A stretch of 20,141 nt of DNA from DG-33 sp964345105 (lineage in GTDB: Archaea > Hadarchaeota > Hadarchaeia > Hadarchaeales > Hadarchaeaceae): contig CAYFPZ010000008.1 in assembly GCA_964345105.1 (NCBI GenBank), positions 1 to 20,141 of the forward strand. Direction: 5' to 3'. Each line of letters begins with the position of its first letter. The stretch's first letter is position 1. Below the pieces are notes generated by a model. The model saw only the letters and a list, made by a program, of their open reading frames with translations. It was not told the DNA's origin and made no database searches. Positions 1 to 7,915 of this stretch are shown here, in pieces. Position numbers and translations under genes: made by a program.

Positions 1-1
1 C

Positions 2-601
2 GGCTGGAACGGAATCTTATTGGACGCCTCAGACTACAACACGGTTAGCGGCAACACCAGCACGGGGAACGGCGACCAAGGCATCTTCTTGGTCGCCTCA
101 GACTACAACACGGTGAGCGGCAACACCTGCACGGGGAACGGCGACCAAGGCATCCACTTGAGCTCTTCGCGCAACACGGTGAGCGGCAACACCTTCCAGG
201 GTAATGACCTCGACGGCATCTACTTGTACTCCTCGAACAACAACACGATCACCGGAAACACCATTCAGGGAAACGGCCACCATGGTATCTACTTTAACTC
301 CTCGAGCAGCAACACCATCTGTACTAATACGATAGTTGGCAACTCCCAAGATAGCGACAACACATACGACGGCATCAATATTGTCACACAATCCGACTAC
401 AACAACATCCAGGGGAACACTGTCAGGCGTGGGACTGGAAGCAACCAGCAGCGCTACGGCATCCGCGTGTGGGGCGACAGCGACAACAACCTCGTAATCA
501 ACAACGACCTCTACCAGGCCGGCAAGGCGGGCGACTACAGCGATGGGGGAATCGGAACCGTATATCACAACAACCGAACCACGGCAGGGTGGGTTGCTTA
601 A
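2..601 (+). CDS. Right-handed beta-helix (PbH1/NosD-like) surface protein, C-terminal part
   Basis: The frame is open from the first bases and ends at TAA 599-601, so the start lies left of the window. The visible 199 residues are almost wholly beta-helix rungs of 22-25 residues built on a core like NTVSGNTxxGNGxxGI, followed by a C-terminal cap containing RRGTG, NQQRYGI, LVINNDLYQAGKAGDY and YHNNRT. Such proteins (PbH1 repeats, pectate-lyase-like fold) are usually secreted or surface-attached and bind or cleave polysaccharide. I see no catalytic residues that would decide this. The C-terminal third is nearly identical to that of the next gene, so the two are tandem duplicates. The stop is followed 17 bases later by the next start, so the pair is probably one transcript. 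Confidence 0.85.
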   Translation, partial: GWNGILLDASDYNTVSGNTSTGNGDQGIFLVASDYNTVSGNTCTGNGDQGIHLSSSRNTVSGNTFQGNDLDGIYLYSSNNNTITGNTIQGNGHHGIYFNSSSSNTICTNTIVGNSQDSDNTYDGINIVTQSDYNNIQGNTVRRGTGSNQQRYGIRVWGDSDNNLVINNDLYQAGKAGDYSDGGIGTVYHNNRTTAGWVA

Positions 602-608
602 AGGAGGT
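600..608 (+). promoter_or_regulatory. Strong Shine-Dalgarno site
   Basis: AAAGGAGGT overlaps the stop codon of the upstream gene and lies 10 bases before ATG 619. It fixes the start of the second beta-helix gene at 619, although the frame stays open back to 469. Confidence 0.8.
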
Positions 609-618
609 TTGGAAAAAA

Positions 619-2184
619 ATGAAAGGACAACGAGCAGTCATCCCGGTTTCCGAAGTTGCTATCATTGCATTAATCATCTCCATAATCGCGGCTGGTGCGG
701 GGATTTCAGCGGTCCTCATCCAGGGACCTCAAGGGCCTCAAGGACCACCGGGGCCACAAGGAGAGCAGGGACCTCAAGGGCCGACTGGCGCCACGGGAGC
801 GACGGGGCCAGCAGGACCACAGGGGCCGGGAGGATCACAGGGGCCGACTGGTGCCACAGGGGCGACGGGGCCAGCAGGACCACCAGGGTATGGTTTCGCG
901 AGTTTCGTCGTGGCAGCATACAACTCAATGGACAACGAGAACGCGGATTTCGTCTGCGACGGCACCGACGACCAAGTAGAGATCAACGCGGCCATAAACA
1001 ACCTGCCAGCCATCGGAGGCTCAATCTACCTCAGGGAGGGGACCTACGTTTTGTCCGACAACATTGTCATCTCGAAGTCGAACGTGGCTCTGATGGGGAC
1101 TGGGGCTTCAACTGTCATCAAGATAAAGGACAACAAGAACGCGAATATGAGGGCAATCTACGCCTCGAGCAAGAGCAACTTGCTAATTCAGAATATATGC
1201 ATAGACGGGAACAATGTGAACCAGACCTCTGGCACCATGCACGGGATTTACTTCTACAGCACGGAGAATTCGAAGATCGTCGACTGCTGGGTGAAGAACG
1301 TAGATGATTACGGCATCGTATTGCACTCCTCGAACAACAACACAGTCACTGGCAATACCAGTCAGGGAAACGGCGAGTACGGCATCGAATTGAACTCCTC
1401 GAGCAACAACACAGTCACTGGCAATACCAGTCAGGGAAACGGCATCGATGGTATCTACTTGTCCGGTTCGGGCAACAACACAGTCACGGGCAACACCTGC
1501 CAAGGAAACGGCCAAGATGGCATCGAATTGTCCATCTCGAGCAAAAATAACACCCTCACGAGCAACAACTGCCAAGGGAACATCAGCAAAGGCATCTCCT
1601 TGATCTCCTCAAGCGACAACAACACGGTGAACGGCAACACCTCTCAGGGAAACGATATGGGCATTTACTTGTATTCGAACAACAACACGGTGAACGGCAA
1701 CACAGTCCAGGGGAATACCTCCTTTGGTATCGGCTTGTACTCCGCGTTCAACAACACGGTTACCGGAAACACCAGCCAAGGGAACAGCGTTGGTATCTTG
1801 CTGGACTCCTCAGACCACAACACGGTGAGCGGCAACACCTGCCAAGGGAACAGGTCCCATGGTATCTTCGTGAACTACTACAGCCGCTACAACACCGTTA
1901 GTATCAACACGATAGTGGGCAACTCCCAGGACAACGACAACTTATTCGACGGCATTGCTATAGGTACGAATTCAAGCTACAACAACATCCAGGGGAACAC
2001 GATCAGGCGCGGGACCGGGGGCAACCAGCAGCGCTACGGCATCTGCGTGTGGGTGGTCACCTGCAACTACAACCTCGTGATAAACAACGACCTCTACCAG
2101 GCCGGCAAGGCGGGTGACTACAACGACGGGGGAACCGGAACCGTATATCACAACAATCGGACCTCGGCTGGGTGGGTGCCCTAA
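619..2184 (+). CDS. Membrane-anchored collagen-like / beta-helix surface protein
   Basis: 521 residues. In order: a short N-terminus (MKGQRAVIPVSE); one hydrophobic segment at about residues 13-34 that can act as signal anchor; an uninterrupted Gly-X-Y run at residues 36-90 (18 triplets, e.g. GPQGPQGPPG, GATGATGPAG); then a parallel beta-helix domain from about 95. The helix domain opens with a pectate-lyase-3-like pattern (CDGTDDQVEINAAINNLP, then GGSIYLREGTYVL) and continues as about ten NTVTGNTSQGN-type rungs to about residue 435. The C-terminal cap matches the upstream gene (NNDLYQAGKAGDY). I infer an extracellular stalk (collagen-like rod) holding a beta-helix adhesin or glycan-binding head. 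The start is ATG 619 because of the Shine-Dalgarno site; the longer frame from 469 overlaps the previous gene. Enzymatic activity is not shown. Confidence 0.85.
   Translation: MKGQRAVIPVSEVAIIALIISIIAAGAGISAVLIQGPQGPQGPPGPQGEQGPQGPTGATGATGPAGPQGPGGSQGPTGATGATGPAGPPGYGFASFVVAAYNSMDNENADFVCDGTDDQVEINAAINNLPAIGGSIYLREGTYVLSDNIVISKSNVALMGTGASTVIKIKDNKNANMRAIYASSKSNLLIQNICIDGNNVNQTSGTMHGIYFYSTENSKIVDCWVKNVDDYGIVLHSSNNNTVTGNTSQGNGEYGIELNSSSNNTVTGNTSQGNGIDGIYLSGSGNNTVTGNTCQGNGQDGIELSISSKNNTLTSNNCQGNISKGISLISSSDNNTVNGNTSQGNDMGIYLYSNNNTVNGNTVQGNTSFGIGLYSAFNNTVTGNTSQGNSVGILLDSSDHNTVSGNTCQGNRSHGIFVNYYSRYNTVSINTIVGNSQDNDNLFDGIAIGTNSSYNNIQGNTIRRGTGGNQQRYGICVWVVTCNYNLVINNDLYQAGKAGDYNDGGTGTVYHNNRTSAGWVP
724..888 (+). 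repeat. Collagen-like Gly-X-Y triplet repeat (coding)
   Basis: Eighteen consecutive Gly-X-Y triplets (residues 36-89 of the 619 gene). Two near-identical blocks are visible in the DNA, each containing GPTGATGATGPAG, showing internal duplication. X and Y positions are mostly Pro, Gln, Ala and Thr, as in bacterial and viral collagen-like proteins. Confidence 0.9.
1330..1890 (+). repeat. Tandem PbH1 beta-helix rungs (coding)
   Basis: Degenerate coding repeats of about 66-75 bases with the core AACACGGTGA(A/G)CGGCAACACC and the protein core NTVxGNTxQGN. The same unit recurs at about 37-340 in the upstream gene. This is protein structural repetition. Confidence 0.85.
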
Positions 2185-2286
2185 GACATTTCGGGTAAAA
2201 GAGTAAGATGAAGTTGAGATGCGAGGAGGAGTTTTTAAAACCAAAATCTTTTAATCAAACACAAATTAAATTAATCTGGCGATAAG

Positions 2287-3150
2287 ATGGGCGGCACCGC
2301 GCGGGTTGTACTGCTGATGGGTATGCTCACGGGACTTTTGCTAGTGATGGGTCTCGCGGCTGGATACCTCACCGGCGCCAATCTAGTTTTCACATTCACA
2401 TTTGCCCTAATCATGGCCGTGGTACTGAACATCGGCATGTACTGGTACGCCGACCGATGGGTGCTGAGGCTCTATAAGGCCAAAATCGTGAGCGAGGCAG
2501 AGGAGCCTGAGTTGCATCGCACGGTGGAACGCCTGACATCGAGTGCACGTCTACCGAAACCCCGCGTAGCAATCATCCCCACGGATACTCCAAACGCGTT
2601 TGCAACTGGACGCAACCCCTCCCACTCGGTCGTCGCGGTGACGCAGGGAGCGATGCGTTTGTTGAACAAGGATGAGCTCGAGGGTGTGTTGGGGCACGAA
2701 CTCGCTCACGTGAAGAACCGCGACATGCTGATCAACACCATGGCGGCGATCATAGGGGCCGTGATCACCTATGTGATGTGGTTTACGATATTCGCGGGTG
2801 GTGGACGCAGGCGTGATGGAGGAGGGGGAATCTTGGCAATTTTGGCGCTAATCATGATACCATTTTGCGCGATGTTGGTCAGACTCTCGATATCCCGTGG
2901 ACGCGAATATGGGGCGGACCGCGATGGGGCCAGCATCTCGCGTAACCCACTTGCGTTGGCGAGCGCCTTGCGAAGCCTCCAATCGGCGGTCAGGAACAGG
3001 CCCATGCAGAAGGGCAACCCATCAACCTCCCACATGTTCATCGTCAACCCATTCGCAAAGGTCAGCATGAGGGGACTTTTCTCGACTCACCCGCCGACCG
3101 AGGAGCGAATTCGACGGCTCGAAGAGATGGCCAAAACTGGACGATTTTAA
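2287..3150 (+). CDS. htpX: HtpX-type membrane zinc metalloprotease (M48 family)
   Basis: 287 residues, the usual HtpX length. Two N-terminal membrane segments (about 7-28 and 32-53) precede a cytoplasmic protease domain with the zinc motif HELAH at 137-141. Two further hydrophobic segments follow (about 150-170 and 181-200). The third zinc ligand is E207 in SRGREYGAD. The C-terminus has the typical FSTHPPTEERIRRL ending. HtpX homologues degrade misfolded membrane proteins at the cytoplasmic membrane. The gene stands alone: upstream is the beta-helix gene with a 102-base AT-rich gap, and downstream it converges with the activase. ATG 2287 is the first start in the frame. Confidence 0.95.
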   Translation: MGGTARVVLLMGMLTGLLLVMGLAAGYLTGANLVFTFTFALIMAVVLNIGMYWYADRWVLRLYKAKIVSEAEEPELHRTVERLTSSARLPKPRVAIIPTDTPNAFATGRNPSHSVVAVTQGAMRLLNKDELEGVLGHELAHVKNRDMLINTMAAIIGAVITYVMWFTIFAGGGRRRDGGGGILAILALIMIPFCAMLVRLSISRGREYGADRDGASISRNPLALASALRSLQSAVRNRPMQKGNPSTSHMFIVNPFAKVSMRGLFSTHPPTEERIRRLEEMAKTGRF

Positions 3151-3294
3151 TTTACATGCGCGAGCTTTGAAGATGTGCAAAGCGGTGCTGTTAAACTTAA
3201 GGCTTCTATCCATCTTTTGAATCGCTGCGTGAGCTTGAGTTCTCAAAGCTACAAGCTTCGTAGGCTAATCGCACTAAGCCAAGGCACTCATCGT

Positions 3295-4260
3295 CTATAG
3301 ATCCTTTTTGTCTACAGGCGTAATTTTCTTCTTTCTTATGAGTTCCCGCAATTCTTCCATTTTTTTACGAGATGGGGGCTCGAGATTTGAGAGTGGGTAA
3401 TCGAGACCAAGCGCGAAATATGTATCCCTACCAAACCTATGATAAGGTAACAACTTGATGTAATTTGTTTTCATCTCCGAGGCAACAAATTCGGCTATTC
3501 CGCTAATGTTCTTTTTTGAATCAGTAATCCCTGGAACTATCGGCGTTCTAACCACTATTATAAATCCTTTATCGGCGGCTTTCCGACTAAGCTTTTTAGC
3601 ATTCTGCAAAATTATTTTGTTTCCAACTCCTGTGTATTTTCTATGCAATTTTTCGTCTATCAATTTTATATCGTAATGCACTAAATCAACGTTATCAGTA
3701 ATCTTATCTAGGATATTCCACCCCACATAACCGCATGTATCTAAAACAGTACTAATTTGGTTCCTTTTACATTCCTCAAAAAGTCTGGATACAAATTTTG
3801 CTTGACAAGTAGGCTCTCCACCAGAGGCTGTGACGCCGCCGCCTGTGTGCCTGTAAATTGATAGGTCTTTCATTATTATGGACATTAGAGAAGTGAGATC
3901 TATTTTTTTCCCAACTACTTGGAGGGCATTCACATTGCAAGAAGTTACGCAAGGTGGGAGAAAAGAATTATCACTAAAAGTATCTCGACACTTCCTGTAG
4001 CAAACTCCTCTTTGAATTTTATTTGGTGGATCGATTGCGTCAAAAGGGCAGGCCTCCTTACATCTGTCACATTCAATACATTTTTCATTATCGAAAAAGA
4101 TGTTTGGACGGAGATCTAGTGTTTCTGGATTAGAGCACCAAAGGCAACGAAGTGGACATCCCTTGAAAAATATCGTGGTTCTAACTCCCGGACCGTCATT
4201 TAAGGCGTACCGCTTTATGCTAGTTATAACAGCTTCGTTTGACTTTAAATTAAGACTCAA
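3295..4260 (-). CDS. Glycyl radical enzyme activating protein (radical SAM)
   Basis: 321 residues. The radical SAM [4Fe-4S] motif is C35-x3-C39-x2-C42 within GCPLRCLWCSNPE. A ferredoxin-like insert follows with C61-x2-C64-x2-C67-x3-C71 and a second cysteine set (C87, C91, C104, C108), as in activases of dehydratase- and decarboxylase-type glycyl radical enzymes. The GGE motif (SAM amino-group binding) is at 147-149. The family abstracts hydrogen from the glycyl residue of a partner enzyme using SAM, anaerobically. No ATG lies near the N-terminus. TTG 4260 directly follows an in-frame TAA and has an AGGT site about 6 bases upstream. It lies 60 bases downstream of the free-standing glycyl domain gene on the same strand and is probably co-transcribed. 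All cluster cysteines are present, so it looks intact. Confidence 0.93.
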   Translation of the reverse strand: MSLNLKSNEAVITSIKRYALNDGPGVRTTIFFKGCPLRCLWCSNPETLDLRPNIFFDNEKCIECDRCKEACPFDAIDPPNKIQRGVCYRKCRDTFSDNSFLPPCVTSCNVNALQVVGKKIDLTSLMSIIMKDLSIYRHTGGGVTASGGEPTCQAKFVSRLFEECKRNQISTVLDTCGYVGWNILDKITDNVDLVHYDIKLIDEKLHRKYTGVGNKIILQNAKKLSRKAADKGFIIVVRTPIVPGITDSKKNISGIAEFVASEMKTNYIKLLPYHRFGRDTYFALGLDYPLSNLEPPSRKKMEELRELIRKKKITPVDKKDL

Positions 4261-4320
4261 TTACATTACCTAATGCACTATAACTCATGGTACTTTATTT
4301 AGATTAGGAAACTCTTTTCG

Positions 4321-4494
4321 TCATTCCAACATTTCTTCTGTTCTTTTGATTATATCATCCTGCACTTCCTTTTTTAAGTTCACAAAGAAGGCTGAGTAGG
4401 CTGCCACTCGAACCAATAACATTTTATATGGCTCTGGATTTTTCTGGGCTTCACGAAGAACCTTGGTATCTACTACATTAAATGACATCTGCAT
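4321..4494 (-). CDS. Free-standing glycyl radical domain with Gly-to-Ala change
   Basis: 57 residues that correspond only to the C-terminal glycyl radical domain of pyruvate-formate-lyase-type dehydratases. The pattern runs SFNVVD, LREAQKNPEPYK, LLVRVAAYSAFF, KEVQDDIIKRTEE. In active enzymes the motif is RVAGYSA; here residue 32 is Ala (codon GCC, complement of 4399-4401), one base away from GGC. An in-frame TAG lies just upstream of ATG 4494, so this is not simply the end of a longer open frame. A Shine-Dalgarno site (AAAGGT, 8-base gap) and a TATA-like box precede it. The activase follows. The matching core enzyme, which lacks exactly this domain, is at 13709-16063. It resembles YfiD/GrcA 'spare part' proteins in concept. 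It could be a functional small subunit, a scaffold for the activase, or a decaying remnant; the Ala argues against normal radical storage. Confidence 0.85.
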   Translation of the reverse strand: MQMSFNVVDTKVLREAQKNPEPYKMLLVRVAAYSAFFVNLKKEVQDDIIKRTEEMLE

Positions 4495-4502
4495 TAATAT
4501 CT

Positions 4503-4541
4503 ACCTTTGATTTAATTTAGATGCAATATTAATAAATCTTT
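4503..4541 (-). promoter_or_regulatory. Promoter and ribosome binding site of glycyl-domain gene
   Basis: On the minus strand a TATA-like TTTATTAA (4529-4536) preceded by a purine-rich AAAAG lies about 38 bases before ATG 4494. AAAGGT (4503-4508) sits 8 bases before that ATG. Together they suggest that the small domain is expressed in its own right. In AT-rich DNA a TATA match alone is weak. Confidence 0.45.
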
Positions 4542-4562
4542 TGATTCGTGAATTCGTAGTCT

Positions 4563-4615
4563 GGTGGGTTTTGCACAAAAATTGGCTTTTTGGATAAAAA
4601 ATGCACAACCCAACC
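4563..4615. repeat. Imperfect inverted repeat
   Basis: GGTGGGTTTTGCAC (4563-4576) pairs imperfectly with TGCACAACCCAACC (4602-4615) around an AT-rich loop. It lies between the ABC-2 permease end and the glycyl-domain gene, so it could be a transcription stop for the ABC operon or a scar at the edge of a rearranged block. Confidence 0.35.
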
Positions 4616-4655
4616 TCGAGAATCTCGCGGCAAATCTCGACGGTTTTGTAATCGG

Positions 4656-5528
4656 TTAAATGGCCCTGATTTCTTGCCTCATGAATTTCACGTAAGAAAG
4701 AGCGAAGATTATGAGTGTTACCGCAATTAAACTCGTTATGTGTGGCCAGATGAGCAATAAGCTTTGATCTAGCGGTAATGGGTTGGGTAACATGCCAATC
4801 AATTTCTCGATCGATACGGGGCCCAAAATTCTCACCAGAGGCATCAGCGCCACGGATGCCCCCTCGATGAAAAGAAAGGTTGGGGAAAAAAGCATTAAAG
4901 TCGTATTTCCCGCAAGAGAAACTACCATATAAAAGAAAAAGCTAAAAAACATCCAAACTGCAATCGAAGCGAGTGCTGACGTGCCTTCGCGCCTGAAGAA
5001 GACAGAGAAGAGCAAACCGATAGAAACCCAGATCGAGAGATATACGATGCTCAAGAAAAGAAACACAAGTATCCTCCCCACCTCTTCCAAGGTCGGTAGT
5101 GTACTCAATGACAGTACCCCAAATCCAATCACTAGGAAAACTACACCAACTAAGGTAAGGGCAACAGTTACGATCCCGGCGAGAACTTTGGCGTTGATTA
5201 CCGAATCCCTGTGTACTGGTTGGGAAAGGACGTTACTCAAAGTACCGCTGGAAATCTCCCGATTGACTGTATCAAAAGTGAAAATGAATCCTAGCAGTGG
5301 CGCCAAATAGGCGACAACCCATAAAAAGGAGGGGAAGCCTTGTCCCCCAGTTAAAAAAAGCTTGAGGAAAACAAATTCCCCACCCGTCCTGCTTAATCCC
5401 AATCCTTGGAGGGCCCCATAAGTTATGAACAAACCAAGTGCATAGATTATGATGAATAGAAGCCAGAACCTTTTGCTACTCAAATTATCAGCTAGCTCTT
5501 TCAAAAAAATCTCACGGGTTCTGACCAA
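4656..5528 (-). CDS. ABC-2 type transporter permease
   Basis: 290 residues with about six hydrophobic segments: one after the N-terminal cytoplasmic stretch (about 20-42), one near 67-85, then about 108-140, 152-175, 185-215 and 255-283. The N-terminus (TREIFLKELADNLSSKRFW) and the pattern FDTVNREISSGTLSNVLSQPVHRDSVINAK are typical of ABC-2 permeases (NatB/Nod/CcmB-like). It would form the membrane channel of an exporter with the ATPase 3 bases upstream. The substrate is unknown. Last gene of a three-gene minus-strand operon. Confidence 0.88.
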   Translation of the reverse strand: MVRTREIFLKELADNLSSKRFWLLFIIIYALGLFITYGALQGLGLSRTGGEFVFLKLFLTGGQGFPSFLWVVAYLAPLLGFIFTFDTVNREISSGTLSNVLSQPVHRDSVINAKVLAGIVTVALTLVGVVFLVIGFGVLSLSTLPTLEEVGRILVFLFLSIVYLSIWVSIGLLFSVFFRREGTSALASIAVWMFFSFFFYMVVSLAGNTTLMLFSPTFLFIEGASVALMPLVRILGPVSIEKLIGMLPNPLPLDQSLLLIWPHITSLIAVTLIIFALSYVKFMRQEIRAI

Positions 5529-5531
5529 AAG

Positions 5532-6464
5532 TTAGGCCTCCCTCAAATAACTGAGGTAAATTTCTTCGAGAGAATGTTCCTTTGCCCTTAAATCCAAAGG
5601 AGAAGCCTTGTTCTGGACAAAAGCCTCCAAGATTTCCGATCGAAGATCCCTTTCGCACTCAACGGTAACGAGGTTTCCAGACCTCTCAACGTTTTTTGTC
5701 CCCTCGAGATCAGATAATTTACGCAGGAGCTTCTGGGAAATGTTATTCGCTTCAACCTCGATTACCCACTCCTCACCTCTTTTACTCTTCAGCTCCTCAA
5801 TTGAGCCTTGGGCGACTATTTTTCCATTAATCATTATCCCCATTCGATCGCAAATTTGCTCGATATCATGAAGCATATGGGAAAGTAGCAATATCGCCGT
5901 CTTCTCCCTTCTGCTAATAAGTTTGAACAAATCGAGCAACTCCCTTTTTCCTTTAGGATCTATTCCTTGAGTAGGTTCGTCGAGGAAGGCGATTTTCGGT
6001 TTCTTTATCAACACACCGGCGACACCAACCCTTTGCCTCATCCCTCTGGAAAGCTTCCCAACCTTAACCCTTGCATAATCACTTGCCCCAACGGAAGCAA
6101 GCGCATCCTTAATGCGCATGTGCGATTCGCTTTCTGGGATCCGATTTAACTTCATGATGTACATGAGGTTTTGTTCAGCCGTGAGATCCTCATAAATTCC
6201 CATTCGTTCTGCCAAATATCCGCTTAAACTTTTGACTTTCAGAGGATTCCTAAAAGGATCAAAGCCACAGACTCGGCAAGTACCAGAAGTGGGTTCGGTA
6301 AGCCCGAGGAGCATGAGCACCGTAGTGGTTTTACCCGCCCCATTTGGTCCAAGCAACCCAAACAATTCTCCTTGCTTGATCGAGAGATTTAGCTTATCAA
6401 CCGCAACCAATTTCTCATATCTCTTGGTTAAATTGGAGGTTTCTATGACAAAATTTTGCTCCAT
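5532..6464 (-). CDS. ABC-2 transporter ATP-binding protein
   Basis: 310 residues. Walker A GPNGAGKTT at 39-47, ABC signature LSRGMRQRVGVA at 138-149, Walker B IAFLDEP at 158-164 and switch histidine H196 (LLLSHMLHD) are all present. The C-terminal 90 residues form the extra domain common in NatA/CcmA-type ATPases. It energises the ABC-2 permease that follows. The gene starts 4 bases after the NEW3 protein stop, so all three genes are one operon. Confidence 0.93.
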   Translation of the reverse strand: MEQNFVIETSNLTKRYEKLVAVDKLNLSIKQGELFGLLGPNGAGKTTTVLMLLGLTEPTSGTCRVCGFDPFRNPLKVKSLSGYLAERMGIYEDLTAEQNLMYIMKLNRIPESESHMRIKDALASVGASDYARVKVGKLSRGMRQRVGVAGVLIKKPKIAFLDEPTQGIDPKGKRELLDLFKLISRREKTAILLLSHMLHDIEQICDRMGIMINGKIVAQGSIEELKSKRGEEWVIEVEANNISQKLLRKLSDLEGTKNVERSGNLVTVECERDLRSEILEAFVQNKASPLDLRAKEHSLEEIYLSYLREA

Positions 6465-6468
6465 TCAA

Positions 6469-7665
6469 CTACCTTCTGCCCAAGCGCCAGAAAATCACAA
6501 GTAGTCCTGCTATAACAAGCACGATTATTAAAACCCCAAGGAGCCCCCACATGATCGATCCAAGAACGGTTACCCGGAGTTCGAGCTTATCAGAAGTTAC
6601 ATACGGCGGCCCAGTGAATGCCCGCAGGGTTATGCTGTAGTCCCCAGGGATGGCATCAGCCGGCGGTTTTATTCTGACACTCACTTCTCTAAAAGTGCCT
6701 GAGGGAAAAATCGGGATCTCACTTGGATCGAATACAACCTCCCACCCAGAAGGTTTGTTAGACGCAAAGCCCATGTTTGCTAGCGGGCCGGATCCTTCGT
6801 TTGTCACTATCATAGATACCGCGGCCCACCCACCTTGTAGGGCGTCCAAGTTGAGAAGTCCATCAGATGTAGATAGGTCAAATATATAGGTCCCGGTAAT
6901 AACTGCACCCAAGTCTAAGCTCTGCCAATAAGTGCCGGCTGTTGCTACGACGACAATGTCGTAATCGCCTGCTTCGACATCTGGAGCGGGAGAAATTGTT
7001 ACCTCTAATGCTTTTCTCTCCCCAGCTTCCAAGTGGACGGCGCGTATTAACGTCAATTCGTATCTCGGCATGAATGTGACGGTCCAATTGGCCGGATGAA
7101 CCGAAGATAAAACGATATCTCTTTCTTCTCCAGTTTCGTTTCTCACATCTACCGTGAACTTGAAATCTTCCCCTGCCGGACCTTCTATAGAAGGGTTAGG
7201 AGTGCTGAGCAATATCCCAAGTGGAGATACCTCTGCAAAGTCTAGAATTATATCCAAGGAGTCTCTAACATTGCCTTTTTCATCAAAGGCTTTGATTTCA
7301 ATTGTATGCGAGCCGAAGTTTTCTTCTATGGGTGGTGATACTATCAGCTCAACTGACCGATTTTCCCCTGGTGCTAGAGAAACCATTTTAATTACGTATC
7401 CACCGCTTCTCAAGGTCGCCTCCCAATTTTCAGGCCCCAAAACTTCCAAGCTGAGAGTCTCATATTGAGTACCGAGGTTGTTTATATTTATTTCCAACTG
7501 GATTTCATGCCCGGCACTAATTTCGATTCTGGGAAAAGGGGTAGTGAGTTTTATCTCATCAGGGGATGCCCAAATCGTGGCAGGGGTTGAAATAACTAGG
7601 AGTATTAACACCACAACGCCCGTAGCAAAAATTTTTTGAAATGACCTCAAATGATCACCATTCAT
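6469..7665 (-). CDS. NEW3-domain secreted/membrane protein of the ABC-2 operon
   Basis: 398 residues from ATG 7665 (GTG 7695 gives 408). N-terminal signal peptide with hydrophobic core at about 12-32 ending near TIWA. Three Ig-like NEW3/NPCBM-associated repeats follow, each with a pattern such as GPENWEATLRSGG, ANWTVTFMPR or GWEVVFDPSEIPIFPSG and 'PGENRSVELIVSPP' or 'AGERKALEVTISPA'. A C-terminal membrane helix and RLGRR end the protein. Archaeal proteins of this type (COG1470-like) are often encoded beside an ABC-2 ATPase and permease, so I infer an extracellular partner of the exporter. A 10-codon ORF with its own GAGGTA site (7668-7700, MEWQAIRDNS) ends 2 bases before ATG 7665, which could couple translation to this start. 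Confidence 0.8.
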   Translation of the reverse strand: MNGDHLRSFQKIFATGVVVLILLVISTPATIWASPDEIKLTTPFPRIEISAGHEIQLEININNLGTQYETLSLEVLGPENWEATLRSGGYVIKMVSLAPGENRSVELIVSPPIEENFGSHTIEIKAFDEKGNVRDSLDIILDFAEVSPLGILLSTPNPSIEGPAGEDFKFTVDVRNETGEERDIVLSSVHPANWTVTFMPRYELTLIRAVHLEAGERKALEVTISPAPDVEAGDYDIVVVATAGTYWQSLDLGAVITGTYIFDLSTSDGLLNLDALQGGWAAVSMIVTNEGSGPLANMGFASNKPSGWEVVFDPSEIPIFPSGTFREVSVRIKPPADAIPGDYSITLRAFTGPPYVTSDKLELRVTVLGSIMWGLLGVLIIVLVIAGLLVIFWRLGRR

Positions 7666-7770
7666 ACCTAAGAATTGTCCCGTATAGCTTGCCACTCCAT
7701 GATATTATCTTACCTCATATCTCTACCGACAATATGTGAAACTCCTATTCTTAATTTTCCATCATCTAAT

Positions 7771-7788
7771 CCAAATTTTGTTTCACAA
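7771..7788 (-). repeat. Dispersed 18-bp repeat, copy 1
   Basis: CCAAATTTTGTTTCACAA is found here, about 76-106 bases upstream of the NEW3 operon, and again exactly at 20071-20088 upstream of secG. Read on the minus strand, both copies encode VKQNL shortly before a stop. Confidence 0.6.
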
Positions 7789-7876
7789 ATTTAAGCTTTT
7801 CGTTTTATTTTGTGAGCAGTTTTCATGATAATTCACTGTTAATATAGTTTTAACCATTTATCGGAAACAAAAGTTG

Positions 7877-7885
7877 CTATATAAG
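7877..7885 (+). promoter_or_regulatory. TATA-like box in the 7701-8045 intergenic region
   Basis: CTATATAAG in the 345-base gap between the divergent NEW3 operon and the isomerase gene. It would start transcription near 7905, ahead of a possible small ORF at 7916, leaving a long leader before the isomerase. A second box at 8011-8019 is nearer the isomerase start. Confidence 0.4.
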
Positions 7886-7915
7886 AAGAAATTGGTCAAG
7901 ATCTTAGGCGTATAG

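Noticed and set aside
98..568. Long minus-strand ORF opposite the beta-helix gene
   Set aside because: Antisense shadow caused by the regular codon pattern of the repeats; the protein is low-complexity Val/Ala-rich and the plus strand gives a clear known fold. The same applies to 1183-1575.
1330..1890. Regular repeats resembling a CRISPR array
   Set aside because: Units are degenerate, in frame and encode beta-helix rungs; there are no constant repeats with unique spacers and no cas genes.
3151..3303. About 50 open codons in frame after the HtpX stop
   Set aside because: No start, no recognisable protein, HtpX already ends at its usual C-terminus; probably chance. I also looked for a tRNA here and found no cloverleaf.
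4321..4494. Reading the small glycyl domain as just the 3' end of a full gene cut by the assembly
   Set aside because: Upstream sequence in the same frame has a TAG within three codons of the ATG and then AT-rich promoter-like DNA; no core enzyme sequence is visible there.
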